Below are positions 42,170-50,846 of a DNA stretch of 64,000 nucleotides, piece after piece. Under the pieces are notes generated by a model. That model worked only from the letters and a program-made list of their open reading frames with translations, was not told the DNA's origin and searched no databases. A program made the position numbers and the translations under genes. The DNA comes from Candidatus Gastranaerophilales bacterium HUM_9. GTDB lineage: Bacteria; Cyanobacteriota; Vampirovibrionia; Gastranaerophilales; Gastranaerophilaceae. The stretch lies in the NCBI GenBank assembly GCA_002103075.1, contig DABG01000006.1, positions 1 through 64,000 of the forward strand, given 5' to 3'. The number at the start of each line of letters is the position of its first letter. The stretch's first letter is position 1.

Positions 42170-42239
42170 TAATGTCTAAACTCTTTCTTTAATATTATTC
42201 GGAACAGTAGTGAAACTTATTTTAATATCCCTGCGAACA

Positions 42240-42863
42240 CTAAGACTCTTTCAAGTTCTTAATATGTTTGTAAACGTAAATAACTCCTAATATACCGAAA
42301 ACAGCAATTATAACTGCATCAAACTTATGCCAAATACTTTTTAGAGCTTCAAAGTTTTCACCCATCTTGATACCAACATAAACAAGAACATAGCTCCAAA
42401 TCAATGAACCTAAAAATGTAAGAGTGAAGAACGTGCGTTTTCTTGCTCTAAGGATACCTGCAGGCAAAGATACAAAGGTTCTTACTACAGGTAACATTCT
42501 GCATAAGAAAAATGCCCAATCACCATACTTATCAACCCATTTGTCTGCTTCTTCTAAATCTTTTTTAGACACAAGGAAGTATTTGCCGTATTTTTCAACA
42601 AAATCTCTTCCACCAAAATATCCAATGTAATATGATGGAATAGAACCAAGTACACAACCAATTGCACCAAAGATTGAGGCTGTGTGTATACTGTTAATTT
42701 TGCCTAGTGTAACCATATAGCCTGCAAACGGTAAAATAGCTTCACTCGGTAATGGAATATTACAAGATTCAATTGCCATTAAAAAACTTATACCCCAAGG
42801 TCCAAAAAGTTTTATGACTTCTTGTATGAACCCGACTAGCATTCCTAAAATTGTTTCTATCAT
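42240..42863 (-). CDS. DedA-family membrane protein
   Basis: DedA proteins are integral membrane proteins implicated in lipid-carrier flipping and envelope homeostasis. ESCNIPLPSEAILPFAGY (with the conserved Glu), GSIPSYYIGYFGGRDFVEKYGKY and RMLPVVRTFVSLPAGILR (with the conserved Arg residues) are family signatures. Several hydrophobic helices span 207 residues. It is 18 bp downstream of the GH57-type gene on the same strand, so the two are probably co-transcribed. Confidence 0.93.
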   Translation of the reverse strand: MIETILGMLVGFIQEVIKLFGPWGISFLMAIESCNIPLPSEAILPFAGYMVTLGKINSIHTASIFGAIGCVLGSIPSYYIGYFGGRDFVEKYGKYFLVSKKDLEEADKWVDKYGDWAFFLCRMLPVVRTFVSLPAGILRARKRTFFTLTFLGSLIWSYVLVYVGIKMGENFEALKSIWHKFDAVIIAVFGILGVIYVYKHIKNLKES

Positions 42864-42881
42864 TTTTAACTTCCCTGTATT

Positions 42882-45368
42882 CTATTTTGAAAGTAGGATT
42901 TTATCGAATTTTTCTTGATAAAATCCAACATTGATGTTCAATCTTTTTGCAATATCAAAAAGTTGTTCTATCAAATTTCTTTCTGCTTGTGTAGACATAT
43001 TTTCAATTAAATCGTTTAATTGAGTAATAATTTTTGTGTAGAATATGTTTTGAGCATCAGAAATATCAACTTTTATATCAAGTTTTTCTATTTCATCAAG
43101 CAAGTCGTGTAACATATCTGCTTGTTGATATTCAAGGCTGAACACCAATCTATTAATGTTTTCAGTAATTTTTTTACTGAACAAAGCACTTGTAGGCTTT
43201 TTATCAAGTTTGATACCAATTCTTTTTGCTTCAAAATTGATATCACTTGCAAGCTGAATAACGTTTTCATCAATATAAGCGTTTGATTGAGTGAATAAAT
43301 CGTTAAACTGTTTTGTAAGTGTGTATTGTGCTGAAATCTTGAATTCATCTGGAATATCAAGTCCTAAATCTTGCAAGTGCAATACAGAGCTTTTTCCCTC
43401 GTTGTAAATATCTTCATAAGATTTTGCGAACTCGTCAAGACGTTCTTTTAACAAGATTTGAAGTATCTTACGACGTTCTTCAATAAAGATATCTTTAAGA
43501 GTGAAGTATTCTCTACCAAAGAAATCGTCAATAGCTCTAATTGTTTCAGTCATTGGATTTACGATGAATATTTTAGACAATTTATTTTTGATTTCACCAT
43601 ATTCTGATGTACATTCTCGGATTGCACATTGAAAATCCCCACCAGAAAACTGCAATAGAGCCAACATATAATTGTGTTTTTCAAGCGTAATTCTTGATTG
43701 AATTTGAACTTCTGCAATAATCAAAGATGTGTCGCCTTTTTTAAGACGTTTGTAATCACGTTTTTTGATTCTATAGCAGTATACATTTTCTTTTTCGTTC
43801 AGTTCTTGATAAATTGATGATACAGCCCACAAACTTACTATTTGTTTTGAAGTAATAACAGAAGGTTTTACAAATCTGTTATAGATATCTTTACCAGAAC
43901 CGATTTCTGGATAATTACTTCTTGCTTCAGAAAGAATTTCAAGGTATCTGTCTTCAAAATTCGTATCTGTAAATTCGCTAATAAGTTGTATAACTTTAGC
44001 AGAGTATTTCATGATTTGAACTGTTTCGATACCAGAAAGTTCGCAGAAGAACCAACCGCAACTTGTGTACATAAGCATCAAATCACGTTGGATTTCTAAT
44101 AATTTCATACCTTTAACTTTTTGTTCATCGGTTAAATTAGGTAGGAAGTATTCGTTTTGGAACTTTTGTACATTTGACAAACTTCTATCCAAAATTACGT
44201 CGATATAGTTGTATCTGGCTTGAATAGGGTCTTTAAAATAATCCTTTCCAAGTTTTTGTACAACAGGATAAACAGCATCTCTTAAATAATCCATAGCTTC
44301 ACGAAGTGGTTTTCTCCATTTTTGGTTCCAACCTGCGTGACCCCCTGTAGAACAACCACAATCTTCTTTCCAACGACCAACTCCGTGAGAACAGCTCCAA
44401 GATGAAACATCTTTAAGGTCTACTTGCCAATCACTGCGGTATTTATCAAGGTATTCTGCGTAGTTTGTAACAGTGAAGTCTGAATCTTTTATTTTCATAG
44501 ACATTATGTATGCCAATGCCATATCACCGAATTTTGTGTGGTGACCGTAGCTTTCACCGTCGGTTGCAATGTTTACAATTTGAGGATAGTTTCTGTCGTA
44601 AGAAATACCATCTTTAAGTCTGTTCATGAACTTATTGCCATCTCTTAAAAGTTCGTCGAAAGCAACAGATTTTGAGATTGCACCATCATAGAAAAATAAG
44701 TCTATGAATTTTCCTGGAGCAGATTTGATATAGTATCTGTAAGAGCGAGCAGGGTCAATGTTACCCCAGCTAACGTCTTGCCAGTCGTTTTCATCTAATT
44801 TCTTGATAGCTTTTGCTTGGAATGGTGAAAGGATAGTGAACTTGATTCCGTTTTCTTCAAGAACTCTTAGAGTATCATCATCAACAGCAGTTTCTGCTAG
44901 CCACATACCCTCTGGAGCTCTGCCGAAACGGGTTTCAAAATCACGAATTCCCCATTTTACTTGGGTTTGTTTGTCTAGTTCGTTTGCTAATGGCATAATG
45001 ATATGGTTATAAACCTGTGCAATTGCGTTACCATGTCCATTGTGAGCTTCTACACTTTTCATATCAGCTTTGATTATTCTTTCATAAGCTAATGGTGCAA
45101 ATTGTTGCATCCAAGATAACAGTGTTGGACCAAAGTTGAAACTCATATATTCGTAGTTGTTTACTAGACAGATTATTTCATTTTTGTTATTGACAACTTT
45201 TGATACAGAGTTTGGTGCATAACATTCATTGTTTACTCTTTCATTCCAATCGTGACAAGGGTTTGCACTTGGTTGAAGCTCAATTGCTTCTAACCACGGA
45301 TTTTCTCTCGGTGGTTGGTAAAAATGTCCGTGTATAGCCAAAAATACGTCTTTTTTCTTTGTTGTCAT
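42882..45368 (-). CDS. Glycoside hydrolase family 57-type protein (with DUF3536-like region)
   Basis: The N-terminal (beta/alpha)7-type domain begins FLAIHGHFYQPPRENPW. GMWLAETAVDDDTL holds the likely catalytic Glu, and VNIATDGESYGHHTKFGDM holds the likely acid. WSCSHGVGRWKEDCGCSTGG is a Cys-containing block typical of large GH57 proteins. The C-terminal 400 residues are helical. There is no signal peptide, so it probably acts on cytoplasmic alpha-glucan (glycogen-type) or a related glycan. It is complete at 828 aa and is the first gene of a two- or three-gene minus-strand unit. Confidence 0.88.
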   Translation of the reverse strand: MTTKKKDVFLAIHGHFYQPPRENPWLEAIELQPSANPCHDWNERVNNECYAPNSVSKVVNNKNEIICLVNNYEYMSFNFGPTLLSWMQQFAPLAYERIIKADMKSVEAHNGHGNAIAQVYNHIIMPLANELDKQTQVKWGIRDFETRFGRAPEGMWLAETAVDDDTLRVLEENGIKFTILSPFQAKAIKKLDENDWQDVSWGNIDPARSYRYYIKSAPGKFIDLFFYDGAISKSVAFDELLRDGNKFMNRLKDGISYDRNYPQIVNIATDGESYGHHTKFGDMALAYIMSMKIKDSDFTVTNYAEYLDKYRSDWQVDLKDVSSWSCSHGVGRWKEDCGCSTGGHAGWNQKWRKPLREAMDYLRDAVYPVVQKLGKDYFKDPIQARYNYIDVILDRSLSNVQKFQNEYFLPNLTDEQKVKGMKLLEIQRDLMLMYTSCGWFFCELSGIETVQIMKYSAKVIQLISEFTDTNFEDRYLEILSEARSNYPEIGSGKDIYNRFVKPSVITSKQIVSLWAVSSIYQELNEKENVYCYRIKKRDYKRLKKGDTSLIIAEVQIQSRITLEKHNYMLALLQFSGGDFQCAIRECTSEYGEIKNKLSKIFIVNPMTETIRAIDDFFGREYFTLKDIFIEERRKILQILLKERLDEFAKSYEDIYNEGKSSVLHLQDLGLDIPDEFKISAQYTLTKQFNDLFTQSNAYIDENVIQLASDINFEAKRIGIKLDKKPTSALFSKKITENINRLVFSLEYQQADMLHDLLDEIEKLDIKVDISDAQNIFYTKIITQLNDLIENMSTQAERNLIEQLFDIAKRLNINVGFYQEKFDKILLSK

Positions 45369-45385
45369 AACTTCTCCATACTATA

Positions 45386-45910
45386 TTATTTCTTGTTTAA
45401 TTTGTCTAATTTATCGACATCAACCCAAACATCGCCTAAAGCGTTTGAAAATACTACGCCTGAGAATTGGATTGTATCTCCTTCTTTAAGTTCGATATAT
45501 TTTTCTGCAAATCCTCTTTTTACGAATAATTTCATTTCTGGAAGAGGAATTTTTTTGTCTGTATCAGGTCTGAAAATTAAGAAAGATATGCAGTCCTCAG
45601 AGCTTCTCATCGCAGGTTTGTAATCAAGACCTAGTGTTGAGAATTTGTTAAACTTTGCAGATACGTTTATTCTTTTACCCATATAGTTATTAGGTGATTT
45701 AACCACAGAGATTGGGTTTACAAGATTTGTTAATAGAACAACTGGTGTATCTTGTTTTTTTACTTCTTTTTGTGGTTCAGAAACTTCTATTTCACAAGGT
45801 GGAGTAGAATTATCTTTTTCTGTTGGTGCATTCGTTTCTGATGCAAAAACTCCAAAACCTATAACTAATGCGAATAATATACTAAATAAAATACTAATTT
45901 TTTTCTTCAT
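45386..45910 (-). CDS. Secreted protein with OB-fold-like domain
   Basis: A basic start plus a hydrophobic helix (about 5-23) ending VFA-SET is a signal peptide. A disordered Pro/Glu/Lys linker (25-55) precedes a beta-rich domain (about 58-170; MGKRINVSAKFNKFST, DTIQFSGVVFS, DVWVDVDKL) that looks OB-fold-like. One Cys in the linker (CEIEV) and one in the domain (DCISF) could pair. GAGAG precedes the ATG. It lies 17 bp upstream of the GH57-type gene in the same direction. Confidence 0.7.
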   Translation of the reverse strand: MKKKISILFSILFALVIGFGVFASETNAPTEKDNSTPPCEIEVSEPQKEVKKQDTPVVLLTNLVNPISVVKSPNNYMGKRINVSAKFNKFSTLGLDYKPAMRSSEDCISFLIFRPDTDKKIPLPEMKLFVKRGFAEKYIELKEGDTIQFSGVVFSNALGDVWVDVDKLDKLNKK

Positions 45911-46083
45911 ACAATTAACTCTCCTATCGTTTATATTTTATCATACTTTAGATTTTTTGTAACTATTTTACTATTGTTTGATTGGATGATTTTTAGGAAA
46001 GGTACTAATTTTTTATTGATATTTGAGGTTTTGTAAAACAGACCTACAATATTTGTTGTAAAATTATAAAAAAGGAAGAAAAT

Positions 46084-46866
46084 ATGAAATATAAAAATTT
46101 AGAAAGATTAGTAGAAATAATAGAAACATTAAGAGGCGAAAACGGTTGTGTTTGGGATAGAGCACAAACTCACCAAACATTGACTCCTAATATGTTGGAA
46201 GAAGCTTATGAAGCAGTAGAAGCAATAAAAGAGAATAATCCTACTCATTTAAGAGAAGAATTGGGTGATGTATTATTACAGGTTGTTTTGCACTCTCAAA
46301 TAGCTAAAGATAATAATGAATTTGATATTGAAGATGTTGCAAAGGAATTAAACGAAAAACTTATTCATAGACACCCTCATGTTTTTGGTAATGCAGAAGT
46401 TAATTCCCCACAAGATGTTGTTGAAAATTGGGACAAGTTAAAACAAGAAGAAAAAAAAGAAAGAAAATCACAGATGGACGGTATCCCAATTACATTACCT
46501 GCGTTGATGGCTTGCCAAAAAATTAGTAAAAGAGCGATTAAAGTTGGATTTGAATGGGATAAAGTTGAAACTTTAATGGATTGTGTAAAGTCTGAGTTTG
46601 ATGAGTTCTTTGAAGAAGTGAAAAATAATGACAAAAACTCAATGGAAGACGAGATGGGCGATATTTTGTTTGCTGTTGTGAATTTGGCAAGATGGTATAA
46701 AATTGATGCTGAACAGGCTTTGTTGAGAGCTAATAAAAAATTTATGAATCGTTTTAGAATGATGGAGAAATTAGCCGTTAAGCCTCTTGAAGAATATTCT
46801 TTTGAAGAATACGATAAGTTGTGGAAAGAAGCTAAACGTACTATAAAAGAAAATTTAGTTAAATAA
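46084..46866 (+). CDS. mazG: Nucleoside triphosphate pyrophosphohydrolase MazG
   Basis: MazG hydrolyses (d)NTPs to monophosphates and can lower (p)ppGpp or aberrant nucleotides. Two all-alpha NTP-PPase modules are visible. The first has CVWDRAQTHQTLTPNMLEEAYEAVEAI...REELGDVLLQVVLH (the EExxE...ExxD Mg site). The second has SEFDEFFEEV...EDEMGDILFAVVNLARW. GFEWDKVE links them. Full length (260 aa). GGAAGAAA lies before the ATG. The isochorismatase-like gene follows by 21 bp and is probably co-transcribed. Confidence 0.96.
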   Translation: MKYKNLERLVEIIETLRGENGCVWDRAQTHQTLTPNMLEEAYEAVEAIKENNPTHLREELGDVLLQVVLHSQIAKDNNEFDIEDVAKELNEKLIHRHPHVFGNAEVNSPQDVVENWDKLKQEEKKERKSQMDGIPITLPALMACQKISKRAIKVGFEWDKVETLMDCVKSEFDEFFEEVKNNDKNSMEDEMGDILFAVVNLARWYKIDAEQALLRANKKFMNRFRMMEKLAVKPLEEYSFEEYDKLWKEAKRTIKENLVK

Positions 46867-46887
46867 TATGATAAAAAAGGAGAATTT

Positions 46888-47427
46888 ATGTTAAATGTTG
46901 AAAATACAGTGTTTTTAATGATAGATATTCAGGAAAAACTTGTGAATATGTTGAAAAATTCAATGGAGATTGCTAATAATAATGCAATCTTAGCTAAAAC
47001 TGCTCAAATTATGGGTGTTCCTGTAATTTTAACAGAACAATATCCACAAGGATTGGGTTCAACTGTTTTATCAGTAAAATCTTTCGTTGACGGAGCTAAT
47101 ATTTTTGAAAAAACAACTTTTTCTGCATTAAAAGTTGAAGAAATTAAGGCTAAGTTGGAAGAAACTGGTAAAAAGAATGTTGTTTTAACAGGTATTGAGT
47201 CACACATTTGCGTTTATCAAACGGCAAGAGAGTTGATAGAAGCCGGTTATAATGTGTTTGTTGTAAAAAATGCTTGTGCAAGCAGAAGTAAAAAAGATTA
47301 TAGAACAGCTTTAGAATTGATGAGAGATTATGGTGTAAAACTTACTTGTGTTGAAACTGTGTTGTTTGAACTTTTAGAATCATCAAAAAATCCTCATTTT
47401 AGAGAAGTACAACTTTTGATAAAATAA
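46888..47427 (+). CDS. Isochorismatase-family cysteine hydrolase
   Basis: The catalytic triad of the family is present: D13 (MIDIQEKL), K75 (IFEKTTFSA) and C108 (GIESHICVYQTARELIEAGYNVFVVKNAC). The 179-aa length fits the nicotinamidase/isochorismatase-like hydrolases, whose substrates cannot be told from sequence. AAAGGAG precedes the ATG. It is the second gene after mazG, and a strong terminator follows. Confidence 0.9.
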   Translation: MLNVENTVFLMIDIQEKLVNMLKNSMEIANNNAILAKTAQIMGVPVILTEQYPQGLGSTVLSVKSFVDGANIFEKTTFSALKVEEIKAKLEETGKKNVVLTGIESHICVYQTARELIEAGYNVFVVKNACASRSKKDYRTALELMRDYGVKLTCVETVLFELLESSKNPHFREVQLLIK

Positions 47428-47450
47428 GGCTATAATTGAGTTTTGTTAAG

Positions 47451-47492
47451 AAATGCTACGTAATATTAAGGTATATTACGTAGCATTTTATA
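47451..47492 (+). terminator. Rho-independent terminator
   Basis: A perfect 15-bp stem, AAATGCTACGTAATA (47451-47465) with TATTACGTAGCATTT (47474-47488), is followed by TATATA rather than a pure T-run. It ends the mazG unit. Confidence 0.75.
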
Positions 47493-47762
47493 TAGAACTC
47501 TACCTATTTTTTAAGGATATATTTGCGTTTGACAAAATTATTTTAAGTTTTGTAACAAGAAATGTTAACGAATAATATATAGAGGGTATATATAAAGTAT
47601 ATAACACAGGTTGATATGTAAAAGGTGTTGAGAGTAGAACAGATTAATAATTCATACATTTATACCTAGAGGTTGTACAAAAAAATAATATTTACCAAAT
47701 ATTACCCCCCCCATATTTAATATCGTCAATAATAATTACGTGTAACGAAGGAGTTTTTTACT
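47493..47762 (+). promoter_or_regulatory. Long AT-rich leader of the sigma factor gene
   Basis: The region between the terminator and the sigma gene has no ORF. It contains TATATAAAGTATATA (47589-47603), shared with the promoter regions at about 23567 and 23729, and a run of eight C at 47704-47711 close to the gene. AAGGAG precedes the ATG at 47763. The C-run is unusual in this composition. Confidence 0.4.
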
Positions 47763-48665
47763 ATGGCTAACAATTTACCTATCAGAATGAAGCAAACAAC
47801 AAAAGCAACTAGACCATCAACAAATGTTGTATTGAAATCTTGTACAGATTCAGATTTAGCACAATACATTAGAGATATTGCAAAATATCCTGCATTATCA
47901 ACAGAAGAAGAAAGAGAAGTAGCAAAAAGAATTAAAGCTGGTGATGATGAAGCAAAAAAAGAATTAATTCAAGCAAATTTAAAATTGGTTATTTCTGTAG
48001 CAAAAAAAGCAATTCATATGTCAGCATTACCATTGATTGATTTAATTCAAGAAGGCAATCTTGGTTTGATGGTAGCAGTTGAAAAATATAATTGGAAATT
48101 GGGTTATAAATTCCAAACTTATGCGACTTGGTGGATTAAACAAGCTATGTTTAAAGCAATTTCTGAACAATCTCATAGTATGAAGATTCCTGTATATATC
48201 CAAGAAACTTTGTCTAAGTTCTCAAAAATCAAGGCAGAAATGGAACGTAAATATAACTGTCAAGTTAAGAATAAAGATGTTGCAGAAAAAATGAATATTT
48301 CACCTGATAAATTGGATACATTCTTGTCAGCATATTCTAAGACTATTTCAATTGAAGGCAGTATGGAATATCAAAACGGCAAAGAAATGTCTGTAGCTGA
48401 TATTTTGGAAGATAGCAATACAAATGTTGCAGCAGCAGCAGAAGCAGAAAATTTAAAACGTGATTTAGAGAGAGTAATTTCTACATTAAAAGAACGTGAA
48501 CAAAACGTAGTTAAGATGCGCTACGGACTAGGGGATATTTCAAAAAGAACTCTTGAGGAAATTGGTAACTTGTATGGTGTAACAAAAGAATGCATCAGAC
48601 AAACTGAGTTGAGAGCTTTGAGAAATATGAGAAACAATAAATTGTTAAGTTGTTATGCAGACTAA
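47763..48665 (+). CDS. Sigma-70 family RNA polymerase sigma factor (group 2-like)
   Basis: Region 1.2 (DSDLAQYIRDIAKYPALSTEEE), region 2 with core-binding and -10 recognition (LIDLIQEGNLGLMVAVEKYNW, YKFQTYATWWIKQAMFKAI), region 3 and region 4.2 helix-turn-helix (TLEEIGNLYGVTKECIRQTELRALRNM) are all present. The short N-terminus without region 1.1 and the 300-aa length suit a non-essential group 2 sigma like those of Cyanobacteria rather than RpoD. A terminator follows. Confidence 0.93.
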   Translation: MANNLPIRMKQTTKATRPSTNVVLKSCTDSDLAQYIRDIAKYPALSTEEEREVAKRIKAGDDEAKKELIQANLKLVISVAKKAIHMSALPLIDLIQEGNLGLMVAVEKYNWKLGYKFQTYATWWIKQAMFKAISEQSHSMKIPVYIQETLSKFSKIKAEMERKYNCQVKNKDVAEKMNISPDKLDTFLSAYSKTISIEGSMEYQNGKEMSVADILEDSNTNVAAAAEAENLKRDLERVISTLKEREQNVVKMRYGLGDISKRTLEEIGNLYGVTKECIRQTELRALRNMRNNKLLSCYAD

Positions 48666-48691
48666 ATTGTGAGTGATAAACAAATACTTGT

Positions 48692-48730
48692 GTGGTCGGT
48701 TGTGTATTCATCGACCACTTTTTATTTTGT
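48692..48730 (+). terminator. Rho-independent terminator of the sigma factor gene
   Basis: GTGGTCG (48692-48698) pairs with CGACCAC (48712-48718), followed by TTTTTATTTTG. Confidence 0.85.
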
Positions 48731-48751
48731 TTCAGGATTCCTGCGAACACT

Positions 48752-48934
48752 CTAGTTATCAGAATTTTTTTCAGAAATCAATTTATCACTTTTTGAAATA
48801 ATAAGTTTGTCGTTTTCAATCGTATATTGAACCATATTAATATTTGGGTCGACATCTAAAAATTTCAAAATAGTTGAATTTATACTTAATGCCCAACCAT
48901 TACCGTTTCTCATTAATTTTCTATCGTAACTCAT
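48752..48934 (-). CDS. AbrB/MazE-type small DNA-binding protein
   Basis: A 60-aa protein with the swapped-hairpin pattern RKLMRNGNGWALSINSTILKFLDVDPNINMVQYTIENDKLIISK, in which the GNGWALSI segment corresponds to the SpoVT-AbrB core. Such proteins are antitoxins or transition regulators. No toxin partner is adjacent, so a stand-alone regulator is likely. No obvious ribosome site is visible. Confidence 0.72.
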   Translation of the reverse strand: MSYDRKLMRNGNGWALSINSTILKFLDVDPNINMVQYTIENDKLIISKSDKLISEKNSDN

Positions 48935-49036
48935 ATATACATCTCATATTACATTGTACTTGACAACATAATACTTTTTGTTTATTTTAAAATCTAATCT
49001 TACAAAAGACTGTACAATGTAAGTAAAGGTGAAATT

Positions 49037-49468
49037 ATGAAAAAGTTTTTAATTATTTTTTTATTGACATTTGTAGGTGTATGTTCATTTGCAAATGAGA
49101 GAGTAAAAGTTTCTTTGGCACGTGTATATGATGGTGATACCATAGAAATATTAAATGAAAATAATCAAAAAGAAATTATAAGGTTTTTAGGAATTGATTG
49201 TTATGAGTCTAAACCAAATCAAAGGTCGTATCGTCAAGCCTATGAAAACAATATAGAAATAAGTGAGGTTGTAGCAGAAGGAACAAAATCAACTTTAGCA
49301 CTTGTTAAACTTTTTAAAGATAATCCAACAAAAAATCTCTATTTGGTAAGGTACGGAAAAGATAATTATAATCGGACTTTGGGTATTTTATTTTTAGGAA
49401 AAATGAATATAAATAATTATATGTTAAAGTCAGGTAATGCACTTAAATATACACATATAAAATATTAA
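49037..49468 (+). CDS. Secreted thermonuclease-like nuclease (SNase family)
   Basis: A signal peptide (1-19, ending SFA-NE) precedes a compact SNase fold. The catalytic set matches Staphylococcus nuclease spacing: R49 (IIRFLGID), E57 and R113 (YNRTLGILF), with Ca-binding D34 (VYDGDTI) and D54. It probably degrades extracellular or periplasmic DNA/RNA. At 143 aa it is complete. AAAGGTGAAATT lies before the ATG. It is divergent from the AbrB-type gene. Confidence 0.9.
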   Translation: MKKFLIIFLLTFVGVCSFANERVKVSLARVYDGDTIEILNENNQKEIIRFLGIDCYESKPNQRSYRQAYENNIEISEVVAEGTKSTLALVKLFKDNPTKNLYLVRYGKDNYNRTLGILFLGKMNINNYMLKSGNALKYTHIKY

Positions 49469-49490
49469 TAAAAATAATTAAATATAAATA

Positions 49491-49524
49491 AAAGGTGCGA
49501 GATGCTCTGCATCTCGCACCTTCT
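49491..49524. terminator. Bidirectional terminator between nuclease and pgk genes
   Basis: A perfect 14-bp stem, AAGGTGCGAGATGC (49492-49505) with its complement (49509-49522). T-rich sequence follows on both strands (stronger on the minus strand, after pgk). Confidence 0.88.
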
Positions 49525-49545
49525 TAAAAATAAAAACAATTTTTA

Positions 49546-50748
49546 CTATGCTTCATCTAGTGCAGCAACACCTGGAAGTACTTTACCTTCGATGAATTCT
49601 AGTGAAGCACCGCCACCTGTTGATACGTGTGTGAAGTCTTCTGCTTTACAGAATTTCTTAGCAGCTGAAACTGAATCACCACCACCGATTACAGAAGTAG
49701 CACCATTTTTTGTTGCTTCTACAATTGCTTCTAATACAGCTTTTGTACCTTCAGCGAATTTAGGGTTTTCAAATGCACCAACTGGTCCGTTCATCAAGAT
49801 AGTTTTTGATGATTTAAGAACTTCTGCGAATGCTTTTCTTGATTCTTCACCAGCATCTACACCTTCAAATCCGTCTGGAATTTCGTTGATTTTAACGAAT
49901 TTGTTTGTACCGTTACCAGAGAAGTCGTCTGTTACTAATACATCTGTAGCCATAACCAATTTAACGCCTTTTTCAGCAGCTTTCTTTTCGATTGCCTTAG
50001 CTGTTTCGATTTGGTCGTCTTCACAAATTGAGTTACCGATTTTACCGCCGTTAGCTTTTACGAATGTATAAGCCATACCACCACCGATAATCAAATTATC
50101 TACTTTATCGATTAAGTTTTCTAAAACACCAATCTTAGAAGAAACTTTTGCTCCACCAACTACTGCTGTGAATGGTCTTATTGGGTTATCAAGTGCTTGT
50201 GATAAACATCTTAATTCTTTTTCCATCAATAAACCAGAAACTGCTGGGCTTAACAACTTAGCAACTTTAGCAGTTGAAGTGTGTTTTCTGTGTGCAGCAC
50301 CGAATGCGTCGTTTACATAAAAATCACCAAGTTTTGCTAATTCTTCAGCAAATGTCATATCATCATCTTTTGCTTCTTCAGCTTTGTAGTATCTGATGTT
50401 TTCTAACAATGCTACTTGACCATCTTTCAATGATTCTAATTCTTTTTCTGCACCTTCGCCAACTGGTTTAGATACGAACAAAACGTCTTCGCCTAAAACT
50501 TTTGATAGGTGTTTTGCAACTGGAGCTAATGAGAATTCTGGATTCCATTCTCCTTTTGGTCTACCTAAGTGTGCCATCAAAATAATTTTTGCACCTTTAT
50601 CTTTTAAAAATTTAACTGTAGGAAGAATTGCTTGAATTCTTGTGTCGTCAGTTACGTTCTTATCTGCATCTAGAGGTACATTTACGTCAACTCTTACTAA
50701 TGCTCTTTTTCCTTGAACATCACCTAAATCTTTTACTGATTTTTTCAT
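49546..50748 (-). CDS. pgk: Phosphoglycerate kinase
   Basis: This glycolytic enzyme makes ATP from 1,3-bisphosphoglycerate. The N-terminal RALVRVDVNVPLD, LMAHLGRPKGEWNPEFSLAP and FYVNDAFGAAHRKHTS bind the phosphoglycerate. GGAKVSSKIGVLENLIDKVD, NGPVGAFENPKFAEGT and GGGDSVSAAKKF bind the nucleotide. It is complete (400 aa). AAGGAAA precedes the ATG. Monocistronic. Confidence 0.98.
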   Translation of the reverse strand: MKKSVKDLGDVQGKRALVRVDVNVPLDADKNVTDDTRIQAILPTVKFLKDKGAKIILMAHLGRPKGEWNPEFSLAPVAKHLSKVLGEDVLFVSKPVGEGAEKELESLKDGQVALLENIRYYKAEEAKDDDMTFAEELAKLGDFYVNDAFGAAHRKHTSTAKVAKLLSPAVSGLLMEKELRCLSQALDNPIRPFTAVVGGAKVSSKIGVLENLIDKVDNLIIGGGMAYTFVKANGGKIGNSICEDDQIETAKAIEKKAAEKGVKLVMATDVLVTDDFSGNGTNKFVKINEIPDGFEGVDAGEESRKAFAEVLKSSKTILMNGPVGAFENPKFAEGTKAVLEAIVEATKNGATSVIGGGDSVSAAKKFCKAEDFTHVSTGGGASLEFIEGKVLPGVAALDEA

Positions 50749-50846
50749 CTTAAAGTTTCCTTTCTTATTACTAAGTTTTGCAAAATTATTATATAAAAAA
50801 CATGATTTGATAGCAATTATTGTTTGAAAAATGTTTTATATATATT

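Noticed and set aside
49502..50071. 189-codon + strand frame opposite pgk
   Set aside because: It lies wholly within the reverse complement of the well-supported pgk gene and has Ser/Pro/Ala-rich shadow composition.
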